Source of the DNA: Prunella strophiata
Lineage: Eukaryota; Chordata; Aves; Passeriformes; Prunellidae
Assembly (NCBI GenBank): GCA_036583965.1
Contig: JAZBQD010000019.1
Coordinates: 23,315,085-23,379,084 of the forward strand
Length of the DNA stretch: 64,000 nt
Direction of reading: 5' to 3'
The notes under the pieces are model-generated. The model saw only the letters and a program-made list of their open reading frames with translations, ran no database searches and had not been told where the DNA came from. Both the position numbers and the translations under genes were made by a program. Of the stretch, positions 12,101 to 20,155 are shown in pieces; within the stretch, counting starts at the first letter, position 1, and each line of letters begins with the position of its first letter.

Positions 12101-14503
12101 AGTACCTCAGAGATGAACATGCAGCTTCAGGAGACACCGGACAGGGCAGCTTCCTGTTCCCTTTTCCCCTGAAGGAATCATTCTGATTGCTCCTCTTCTA
12201 GATCACTGGGCTAAATCTGCCCTCTGCCTTCTGTTGGAGCTTTTTCAGCGAGAACGGAAACATTTCAGTTTTGCTACGTGGCATTAGCACTTTGGGTCAG
12301 TTTAAAAAGACAGCCTTCACTTGGGGAAAGAAGTCTTGGTCTAATTAGCCAGTGACTCACCTACCAAGTGATTAATATTTCCCTCTCGTTTCACATGACT
12401 TGTCAGAATTGTTTTTATAACTGTTATTACGTCCAAGTGACCCTGGCATGCACAGTCCCAGGCCACGCCTTTCAAGGAGCCATCACCTTCCAGCAGGTCA
12501 CTACACACCGAAATAAAGGATGGAATACATCAGCTAAAGCAACAGCCTGTACACCAACAGTGAGGGACCAGTTCAGGTAAGGAATCTGATGAACTTGACA
12601 GTGCAGCTCATTTCAACACGAGGCAAACCAGAAGAGCAGTGCTGTGCAGCTCCAAACAGGCCAAGCAGCAATTGGTTCTCCAGCCATGGCTTCTTGAGAG
12701 CAAAGCAGCTGCTGCTTCGACAAGGATGAGCACAAACCCCTGCTACACACTTTCATGAGTATCAAAACAATTACATATAGCATGGGAGGGCAGATGCCAA
12801 GATGGGTTGGAGACAACAATGCTGACTGGTGGATGCTGTTACTAGAACAGCAGGCTCAGAACTCCTCCAGCATGAGGGGAGGATCAAACAGGGAAGAAAA
12901 AGCTCTTTACAAACTCTTGCCCAGACAAACAGAAGGATTTGATTCTCAAAGCATTTTACACAGCTCCTGATCAAACCCACCTTTTCCAGACTAGCTCTTC
13001 TCTGGACTTTTTCACGTAGCCTTCAACATCTGCCTGCCCCTACCCCAGCTCTTACGTGCTACAGGCTATTGATGCACATTCGTGGCTTCTACTTGATATG
13101 AATTCAGGATCTTTTCTTCTTTTACAGACAGTCAAAACCCAGCCAACCCTTCCCCACCCTCAATGACTCCACTCTTCTCCCATTCAATCCTCCACTTCTG
13201 AATTTTGTACATGTCTACTGTTTTCACTTCTGCCATCAGAGGTTTGCCAAGTTCTGGAATTTCTTTCTATCTCTCCAAAAAAGCCTGTATTACATCATAA
13301 TCAAAATTTAGTTCCCATATCACTGTTCAAATGGAAATCAAACTACTACTATAACTTTTCCAGTACATCTAACAGGCTAAAACCTCCTATTTTCAGACTA
13401 GCTTTGTAAAAGGTTTGAATACGCCATCTGACTTCTTCCTGTTCTTTATAATTACACAGCACCACTGAGAGCTGACAAAGGTCAAATATGCTAAAATGCC
13501 ACTTTAATAAGCTTGTTTAAACTGCATTATAATCAATCTGTCCCTACATATATGTATAGCAAGCTGTAACTATACAGTTACCTGTAAGCTGTTCATAATG
13601 CAGTTTTACATGTACACATGTACATTTACAAACCCAAAGGTGTCATTACATTACAATCACTTGTCAACACTTGCTCACCTACATTTACGGGACGTCTAAA
13701 ACCAAGTCTCATGCTCGAAGGCTCCAGCTGCTCACTGGAAGAGCAGTGCCCTTTCTCACCCCGCAGGTATGCACATAAATGTGTGTGCACCTGAAGCTGT
13801 GCGTGTTTGCTGTTTAAACGGAGGCTGTGTGCAGAACGACACAGGACCCAGCTGGCCAAGGGCAGCCCCAGGGTTAAGCAGCTACTGGGCTCTGTCAGCC
13901 CTGCAGAGGTTACCACGGGCTGCAGCGGTTCAATGACTGCCCTGAATGCCGAGCACAGAATTTAGATAACAAACCGCATACCGGTTTGCTGCCGATCCTG
14001 CACCGGGCGCACCCCGGCCGGGGGGGTCTCTGCCAGCGCAGGCCGGCGGCTGCCAGCAGCGAGGGCCCCAAATGCTGGGGCCAGTGACAGGCGGGGACGG
14101 CGGAGCCCGAGAGCGGCGGCGCTGGGAAGCGCTTCCCGCCGGTCAGCTCTGCCCGCTGCCGCTGCGCCGCCGCCCTTCCCGCGGGGCCGGGCCCGGCAGC
14201 GGGGCAGCGGCACCCGCTGGGAAGGGGCAGCGCCGCGCTCACCGCGGCCCCTGCTGGGGGACAGCCTCGCCGCCCCTTCCCGCGCCCGGCCCTGCCGTGT
14301 CCCCGGGGCGGCGGTGCCGAGCGCCAGGCAGCAGGGGACGCGTCCCGGTGCCCTTGGCGCCGCCGACCTCGCCCGTCCAGCCGCCGCCCTCCCTCGCCGC
14401 CCCGCTCCCCGCGGCCGGTGCCCGCGGGCCGTACCTGTCGGAGGGCGCGCAGCGAGCGGCCCAGCGCGCGGCCGAGGCAGCGGGACCGCCACAGCGGCAC
14501 CAT
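1..14503 (-). CDS. DLST: DLST, dihydrolipoamide S-succinyltransferase (E2 of 2-oxoglutarate dehydrogenase), 3' end outside window
   Basis: This mitochondrial matrix enzyme passes the succinyl group from the OGDH-bound thiamine intermediate to CoA through a swinging lipoyl-lysine, in the TCA cycle. Exons in transcription order: 14503-14435, (10106-10073), 8889-8840, 7784-7729, 7373-7299, 6905-6850, 6162-6051, 5522-5367, 5089-5004, 4335-4238, 2371-2241, 1687-1614, 774-691, 162-1. All have GT donors and AG acceptors. They encode, in order, an Arg-rich transit peptide, one lipoyl domain with ETDK at the lipoylation site, an Ala/Pro linker, and most of the acyltransferase domain ([57 protein letters not shown]). 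No peripheral-subunit-binding domain is seen, as is usual for vertebrate DLST. Without the 34-nt exon the visible frame is 403 complete codons; human DLST is about 453 residues. The missing end should hold the catalytic HxxxDG motif. The gene is divergent from PROX2. Confidence 0.96.
691..774 (-). CDS. DLST: DLST exon 13 (acyltransferase core)
   Basis: It encodes 28 codons, [20 protein letters not shown] then AIYELGEK. Donor GTAAGG. Confidence 0.96.
1614..1687 (-). CDS. DLST: DLST exon 12 (acyltransferase core)
   Basis: It encodes [20 protein letters not shown] then ATPR. 74 nt, ends in phase 0, donor GTAGGT. Confidence 0.96.
2241..2371 (-). CDS. DLST: DLST exon 11 (acyltransferase core)
   Basis: It encodes [39 protein letters not shown] and VVNA. 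131 nt, donor GTGAGT. Confidence 0.96.
4238..4335 (-). CDS. DLST: DLST exon 10 (acyltransferase core)
   Basis: It encodes [20 protein letters not shown] then [12 protein letters not shown], a highly conserved core block. 98 nt, donor GTGAGG. Confidence 0.96.
5004..5089 (-). CDS. DLST: DLST exon 9 (end of linker, start of core)
   Basis: It encodes [20 protein letters not shown] then TKGARSEHR. The RSEHR block precedes the catalytic core. 86 nt, donor GTAAGC. Confidence 0.92.
5367..5522 (-). CDS. DLST: DLST exon 8 (Ala/Pro linker)
   Basis: It encodes a flexible linker of Ala-Pro runs ([19 protein letters not shown] onward) ending [20 protein letters not shown]. It joins the lipoyl arm to the core and replaces the E3-binding domain found in other E2 proteins. 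156 nt; phases match both neighbours. Confidence 0.94.
6051..6162 (-). CDS. DLST: DLST exon 7 (second half of lipoyl domain)
   Basis: It encodes [20 protein letters not shown] then [17 protein letters not shown], the hairpin after the lipoyl-lysine and the last strands. 112 nt, donor GTAAGT. Confidence 0.96.
6850..6905 (-). CDS. DLST: DLST exon 6 (lipoyl-lysine)
   Basis: It encodes [18 protein letters not shown]. The final Lys codon (6852-6850) is the lipoate attachment residue by family knowledge and is the last codon of the exon. Donor GTAGGA. Confidence 0.95.
7299..7373 (-). CDS. DLST: DLST exon 5 (start of lipoyl domain)
   Basis: It encodes [20 protein letters not shown] followed by RWEK, the N-terminal strands of the lipoyl domain. 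Acceptor CTCACAG, donor GTGAGC; 75 nt. Confidence 0.95.
7729..7784 (-). CDS. DLST: DLST exon 4 (processing-site region)
   Basis: It encodes [17 protein letters not shown]; the RYFRTTAV block matches the region around the mitochondrial processing site in mammalian DLST. Acceptor CTGCAG, donor GTAAGT. Phase fits exons 3 and 5. Confidence 0.9.
8840..8889 (-). CDS. DLST: DLST exon 3 (end of transit region)
   Basis: Fifty nt encode [17 protein letters not shown] when read from phase 0; the NSRK block is conserved in DLST. It ends with two bases of a Val codon at a strong GTAAGT donor. Recalled human sequence implies 49 nt here, so one base appears extra at the 5' side. Confidence 0.82.
10073..10106 (-). 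CDS. DLST: DLST exon 2 candidate, 34 nt, causes a phase conflict
   Basis: A 34-nt segment is flanked by a good acceptor (CTGACAG) and donor (GTGAGT). Read on from exon 1 it gives [11 protein letters not shown], similar to GNCPLGRRSLP at the same place in human DLST as I remember it. It leaves phase 1, but the recognisable frame of the next exon is phase 0. Inclusion therefore shifts the frame and skipping keeps it. It may be a skipped exon, or the next exon may carry one extra base. Confidence 0.55.
10107..14434 (-). other. DLST intron 1 region, 4.3 kb
   Basis: It is AT-rich with scattered short open frames and rises in CpG near 13980, where the CpG island starts. No further exon, RNA gene or mobile element is recognisable. 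Confidence 0.5.
14435..14503 (-). CDS. DLST: DLST exon 1, coding part (start codon, transit peptide)
   Basis: The ATG is at 14503-14501 in a good context (G at -3, G at +4). It opens 23 codons beginning [18 protein letters not shown], rich in Arg and Leu and free of acidic residues, as expected of a mitochondrial targeting peptide. The exon ends in phase 0 at CAG/GTACGG. The 5' UTR lies directly above it in the CpG island. Confidence 0.88.
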
Positions 14504-14504
14504 C

Positions 14505-14505
<1 letters not shown>

Positions 14506-14535
<30 letters not shown>
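14506..14535 (-). repeat. (CCG)10 trinucleotide run in the DLST 5' UTR
   Basis: There are ten uninterrupted CGG units on the plus strand, read as CCG on the DLST strand, ending two bases before the ATG. They would lie in the 5' UTR if transcription starts upstream. Such runs are length-unstable. Confidence 0.9.
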
Positions 14536-14614
14536 GAGGGGCCGCAGGGCGGACACCGGAAGCAGGCCCGGCGCGAGGCGGAAGCGCGGGGGGCCGGACC
14601 AACGTGCCCAGAGC

Positions 14615-14631
14615 GGGGGGGGGGGGGGGGG
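14615..14631. repeat. 17-base G homopolymer in the DLST promoter
   Basis: Seventeen consecutive G (C on the DLST strand) lie about 112 bases above the start codon, next to a second run of six G at 14588-14593. They could form G-quadruplex structure. Exact length is prone to sequencing error. Confidence 0.85.
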
Positions 14632-14660
14632 ACGGGGCTGTGGGGCCGGGCCCTGCTCGG

Positions 14661-15922
14661 GATGTTCCTGTGTGTTCCCATAAATGTGATAATAGAGGTA
14701 TTAGCACATTCTGTACAATATATGTTATATTAAATACCATTGCTTGTAGATCACATACATACAAAATATCTATGTGTTTCATGTGTTTGTACAAACACGT
14801 ATATGTATGTAGAGATGCTATTATATGTAATAGTGTAATAAATAACCCGTGTATTGCGAAGAGTGCCGTTTCATGGCGCTGTGCTGTGAAGCAGCTCCGG
14901 GTCGCTGCAGGGCAGCTGTAGCCGTGTTTTCCCTGCTCACCTCGGCGAACCGCGGCTGAGCTGCTGTGGGGTGAGATTGCCGCAAGCATCACCCAGCGGG
15001 ATGAAGAGAAACAGGCACTGAGGTCATCTCACCTTGGCAGACAGCAAAATGAGCCCACGAGTAAGCCCTGCTCCTCAGGTGTGCTCTGTATGTCGAAAAC
15101 ATTTGAGAAATCCCTGCTTCCAGGCAGGGAACCACAGGTGGGAGAAAACCCAAGGAAGCTATTTACAGATTCTGAGAATCAGCCTGGGATAGTTATAAAG
15201 GGCTCTCTCTGCCAGGCATCTCTCAAGGAGCCAAGTCTGGGTTATGCACATGTGCTTAATTTAGTCACTGCTTAATAATATATGAATGGTTAACTGCAAG
15301 CTTCAAAATATGAGATCATTTTCAAAGGAAAGAGGTTGAATAAAAATCAACGGGGATAGTCTCTGCGGCTTTGAGGATGAGCTGCTGCTCTAATACAAGG
15401 TAGCTGAGCCAGAAAGGCTCTCTGCCAGGGACTTCTCTGTGATCTGTCTTTCCAAGGCTAATATCCTTGAACAATGTTGACCACCTGATGTCACCTGCCC
15501 TAAACCACAGCCTGCTGCCCAGCAGTGAATACAGGAGGCATTGCCAAGCTCAGTGAGCGTGTGGAAGCAAAGCAGATGAAGCATGCACGGCTAGCCTTTG
15601 CCCACCCACAGCTCCTGCATGAGGAGAAGTGTCTGACAGCCACAGTGCTGCTGGGGCAGGTGGGTTTGTCCTGGGGCTGGGGGCAGGGTGTGCTCAGCTG
15701 GGAGTGATGCCAGCTCTGCTGCTGCTGTCTGTAAAGCACCCTGCAGCAAGCAAGGGACTCTGTGTTGTCCCATTTCTTGGCCATGTCCTGTGCTGCACAC
15801 CTCCAGGACAGCCAAATTGCCTCCGTGCCCCCATGGTGTGGGATGTGGGAAATGCCTGGCCACTTTCCATGGAAGTTGGGTACTGGTGGGGTCTGGGCCA
15901 GCTCCTTCCTTGCCTGTGGCAC
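14661..15922. other. Intergenic, upstream of DLST
   Basis: An AT-rich stretch with short ATAC/TATG motifs (14690-14840) is followed by ordinary unique sequence. No gene is seen. Confidence 0.5.
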
Positions 15923-16027
15923 GGCTTGTCAGCCTGGTGTATTTATGCAATTCACCACGGTCCGATGGCGCTTCCTCAGGGGGAAACTCTCCTGGGCCTG
16001 GCAGCGGCTTGTCAGCCTGGTGTATTT
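15923..16027. repeat. 22-bp direct repeat beside the pentanucleotide array
   Basis: GGCTTGTCAGCCTGGTGTAT followed by TT occurs at 15923-15944 and again at 16006-16027, 83 bp apart, with unrelated sequence between. The second copy ends about 33 bp before the array. Confidence 0.9.
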
Positions 16028-16060
16028 GTATGCCCAACATTTCACCATCCTGGGTCCCGC

Positions 16061-18016
16061 CCGGCTCGGCTCGGCTCGGCTCGGCTCGGCCCGGCTCGGC
16101 TCGGCTCGGCCCGGCCCGGCCCGGCTCGGCCCGGCCCGGCTCGGCCCGGCTCGGCTCGGCTCGGCTCGGCCCGGCTCGGCTCGGCTCGGCCCGGCCCGGC
16201 TCGGCCCGGCTCGGCCCGGCTCGGCTCGGCTCGGCCCGGCCCGGCTCGGCTCGGCTCGGCTCGGCTCGGCCCGGCTCGGCTCGGCTCGGCTCGGCTCGGC
16301 TCGGCTCGGCCCGGCTCGGCTCGGCTCGGCCCGGCCCGGCTCGGCTCGGCTCGGCCCGGCTCGGCTCGGCTCGGCCCGGCTCGGCTCGGCTCGGCTTGGT
16401 TCGGCTCGGCCCGGCTCGGCCCGGCTCGGCTCGGCTTGGTTCGGCTCGGCCCGGCTCGGCTCGGCTCGGCTCGGCCCGGCTCGGCTCGGCTCGGCTCGGC
16501 TCGGCTCGGCTCGGCTCGGCTCGGCCCGGCTCGGCTCGGCTCGGCTCGGCTCGGCTCGGCCCGGCTCGGCTCGGCTCGGCTCGGCTCGGCTCGGCTCGGC
16601 TCGGCTCGGCTCGGCCCGGCTCGGCCCGGCTCGGCTCGGCTCGGCCCGGCTCGGCCCGGCCCGGCTCGGCCCGGCCCGGCTCGGCTCGGCTCGGCTCGGC
16701 TCGGCCCGGCTCGGCTCGGCTCGGCTCGGCTCGGCCCGGCCCGGCTCGGCCCGGCTCGGCTCGGCTCGGCCCGGCCCGGCTCGGCTCGGCTCGGCTCGGC
16801 TCGGCTCGGCCCGGCCCGGCTCGGCTCGGCTCGGCCCGGCTCGGCTCGGCCCGGCTCGGCTCGGCTCGGCCCGGCTCGGCTCGGCTCGGCTCGGCTCGGC
16901 TCGGCTCGGCCCGGCTCGGCTCGGCTCGGCTTGGTTCGGCTCGGCCCGGCCCGGCCCGGCTCGGCCCGGCTCGGCTCGGCTCGGCCCGGCTCGGCCCGGC
17001 TCGGCTCGGCCCGGCCCGGCTCGGCCCGGCCCGGCCCGGCTCGGCTCGGCTCGGCCCGGCTCGGCTCGGCTCGGCTCGGCTCGGCCCGGCCCGGCTCGGC
17101 TCGGCTCGGCTCGGCTCGGCTCGCTCGGCTCGGCTCGGCCCGGCCCGGCTCGGCTCGGCTCGGCTCGGCCCGGCTCGGCTCGGCTCGGCTCGGCTCGGCC
17201 CGGCTCGGCTCGGCTCGGCCCGGCCCGGCTCGGCCCGGCCCGGCTCGGCCCGGCTCGGCCCGGCTCGGCCCGGCTCGGCCCGGCTCGGCTCGGCTCGGCT
17301 CGGCCCGGCCCGGCCCGGCTCGGCCCGGCCCGGCCCGGCTCGGCCCGGCTCGGCTCGGCTCGGCTCGGCCCGGCTCGGCCCGGCCCGGCCCGGCTCGGCT
17401 CGGCTCGGCTCGGCCCGGCTCGGCTCGGCTCGGCCCGGCCCGGCTCGGCTCGGCTCGGCTCGGCTCGGCTCGGCTCGGCTCGGCTCGGCCCGGCTCGGCT
17501 CGGCTCGGCTCGGCTCGGCTCGGCCCGGCTCGGCTCGGCTCGGCTCGGCTCGGCCCGGCCCGGCTCGGCTCGGCTCGGCTCGGCTCGGCCCGGCCCGGCT
17601 CGGCTCGGCTCGGCTCGGCCCGGCTCGGCTCGGCTCGGCTCGGCTCGGCCCGGCCCGGCTCGGCTCGGCTCGGCTCGGCTCGGCTTGGTTCGGCTCGGCC
17701 CGGCCCGGCTCGGCTCGCTCGGCTCGGCTCGGCCCGGCCCGGCTCGGCTCGGCTCGGCTCGGCTCGGCTCGGCTCGGCTCGGCTCGGCTCGGCTCGGCTC
17801 GGCTCGGCTCGGCCCGGCTCGGCTCGGCTCGGCTTGGTTCGGCTCGGCCCGGCTCGGCTCGGCTCGGCTCGGCTCGGCCCGGCCCGGCCCGGCTCGGCTC
17901 GGCCCGGCTCGGCCCGGCTCGGCTCGGCTCGGCTCGGCCCGGCCCGGCTCGGCCCGGCTCGGCTCGGCTCGGCTCGGCCCGGCCCGGCTCGGCCCGGCTC
18001 GGCTCGGCTCGGCCGG
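16061..18016. repeat. Pentanucleotide satellite-like array (TCGGC/CCGGC)n, about 390 units
   Basis: This is an almost pure 5-bp tandem array of about 1,956 bp. Units are TCGGC (majority) or CCGGC, mixed irregularly. Five units are TTGGT (16396, 16436, 16931, 17685, 17834) and two have lost a base (TCGC at 17121-17124 and 17715-17718). Nearly every unit has a CpG. Because the unit is not a multiple of three and contains no stop in any register, all three plus frames and at least two minus frames stay open for the whole array. These are not genes. It lies between the divergent DLST and PROX2 genes. Confidence 0.97.
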
Positions 18017-20155
18017 CGATGCAGGCCCGGGGGAATTGCCGTCCGCAGGGACAGCACGCTGCTCCGTGCGCGGCTGTCCCACCCAGGAGCGCCCGGGGAG
18101 CCCAGGTGCGGTGGCTTCAGTTCTGGAGAAGGCACACTGCCCTCGTCCTCTGAGCATCTTCATCTCGTTCCTGTCTTTTCCTTCAGGTAGGAGGAGTCCC
18201 GGCTGCTTTTGAGCGTTCTGGAGGGTGGCACTAGTGACAGGTGCCAGCTAGAGTAGGATCCAAAGCACGCACCTGCTGACTCCGAGGGGAAGGGGCTGCA
18301 TCAGCAGGAGGAGTCTGCTTAGGGCAGCACCTTGCGGTCCTGCGGTGCCCGGGGATGCTGTGAGGGGGAGCCGGGGCCACCCACAGCGGGCTGCCGTGGC
18401 TTGGGATGAGAGGCTCTGCTCCCTCCCTCCAAATCTCCAGAAGAAAGGCAGGGGCGCTGGAAACCTTAAGCAAGTGGAGGTCACCTCACCAGTACTTGAT
18501 CTGCTTAAAAGGGGTGTATCACCCGGGTTCCAGGGTGCTGGGAAACCTCAGCCCAGGGGACAGGTAAGCTGCTGACCTTGCTGTTGAGCACAGCAGATGA
18601 GAGAAATTGTGAGCAAGTGTCAAAAGAAGGTAGCTTCTGTAGAAAAACAAGTGAGGTTACAGGACCACACTGAAGGAAAGGATGAAAGGTTAGATGGAAT
18701 CTATGACTGCAATGTGTGTGCTGTGTGGCTGTGCTGGCTGCAGATGGCAGGCTGAGGGGCAGCTGCAGGCAGTGGTGAAGCTTGTAACCAAGGGCAAGGC
18801 AGGATGTTGAGAGCTGCTGGCACCCTGGCCTTGTGCTGGCTGTGGGTAAACCGAGCAGTTTGAAAGATCCTACAGCAGACTCTCAGGAAAATGTAACCCT
18901 AATGGTCAGGACAGGTGAGGAGACAACATGTGGTGTAAGATAGCCCAGAAAATACTTGGTTTGTCAAGACTATGGCTTTGCAAAAGGTAAAGCTTTCCCA
19001 GGCACCTGCCTGGAATTCAGGGTGTTTGAAGAAAGGCAACCTGCTAAAAACCCCTGAGAAGAAACCCATTTTCTACACTGCCTGGAGGACTTGGCACGGA
19101 GCAGTTACAGGGACAGGAGACTGATGGTGTTGAAAATGATCAGGCATTTCTGGGAATAGCAAAAGAATCTCAGACTTTAAAGGTGTCTGGAAAAGACAAG
19201 AGATGTCCTAATTTAGTGGTGCAAAGCTAGTGCTAATTAATGTGGGCAAGGAAGAAACATCCCACAGGGACTGTTGCTGTGTAATTGCCCAGGATACAAT
19301 GTTTTACACCTTCTTTTGCAAAGCTGTGTAAGCGGGGAATGAGTGGAGGGGTGAATCCCTGCTTGGAGCCAGCATGACAACTTTAAGCCTGGGGCTGCTG
19401 GCTCAGGATTTTTTCTCTTCCCTGATAATCCCCATCCTCATTTCTTTTATTCAGTGTTTTGCCAAGCACTTAGGAACCCCGTGCTGTGTTAGCCTGAACA
19501 TCTCGATGTATCCTGCTCACGGCAGGTCACATTGCACTTTTACCCTCCCTGTGCCCTCCTCCACCAGCCTGTTTGTGCTGGCCCAGCTCCCAAATGCTGC
19601 ATCCCATCCCCGTGCCCTGGGGGCTCTGCTGGCAGGTGCTGGGGCCAGAAGAAGCCAGCAGCACCCCTGGCCTGGCTGGCTGTGTGCCATGAGTACCTTC
19701 ACCAGGGATGCAGCTGCTCCTCTGTGCTCTGCCAACACCCAGGAGCACCCACACCCACCCTTTGCCCAGGTGTGCGTGGCAGAGGGCTCTGCCTGGTGCT
19801 CCCTGCCCTCACAGCAGAGTCCACAAGCCCAGAGGGCAGTTTCCCCACATGCCTCTGGTGCAGATGCAGCTGGGGATGTGGGAAGTTTGTGCTGCCAGGC
19901 ACTGCCGGGCCCAAAGCAGGTGAAATGCACTCCTGGCATGATGAATGGTAGGTGGGTGGTGGGGTGGTGCCCAGGGCATTGCTGCTGTTGTGTGACATCT
20001 GACAGGCTGCTCACAGGTTTTGCAGTGCCTGGAGGTTTCTGCCTGGGTGAATGCAGGGGAGCAGGGATGCCATGGAAATCTGGGAGAAAAAAAATCTCTG
20101 GCCCTGTGCTTGGAAAACTGCTGTATGAGGTTCCTGTTTCTTGCTCTTTTTCCAG
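18017..20155. other. Upstream region of PROX2
   Basis: No coding exon is recognisable. Positions 18020-18480 are moderately CpG-rich. A CAG/GTAAGC donor at 18563/18564 could end a non-coding first exon of PROX2, with a TTAAAAG element near 18503-18509 upstream. This is weak evidence. Open frames at 19374-20185 on both strands show no known motif. Confidence 0.4.

Larger units (their letters stand above)
13980..14660. promoter_or_regulatory. CpG-island promoter of DLST
   Basis: This stretch is very G+C rich with dense CpG and spans the DLST start codon, while its flanks are AT-rich. It is the expected TATA-less CpG-island promoter. The many long open frames in it on both strands follow from the lack of AT-rich stop codons. 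The transcription start cannot be placed from sequence alone. Confidence 0.8.

Noticed and set aside
13910..14992. 360-codon minus frame, and several 100-240 codon frames on both strands over the DLST promoter
   Set aside because: CpG-island sequence lacks stop codons. The true DLST start is inside, and its frame leaves at the exon 1 donor.
16061..18016. CRISPR array or telomeric repeat
   Set aside because: There are no spacers between units, the unit is not TTAGGG, and the context is a vertebrate nuclear locus.
15629..18212. Long open frames of about 700-850 codons on both strands with Gly-Ser-Ala-Arg or Ala-Glu-Pro-Ser-Arg repeats
   Set aside because: They come only from the stop-free pentanucleotide array; all three plus frames are open at once, which no real protein explains.
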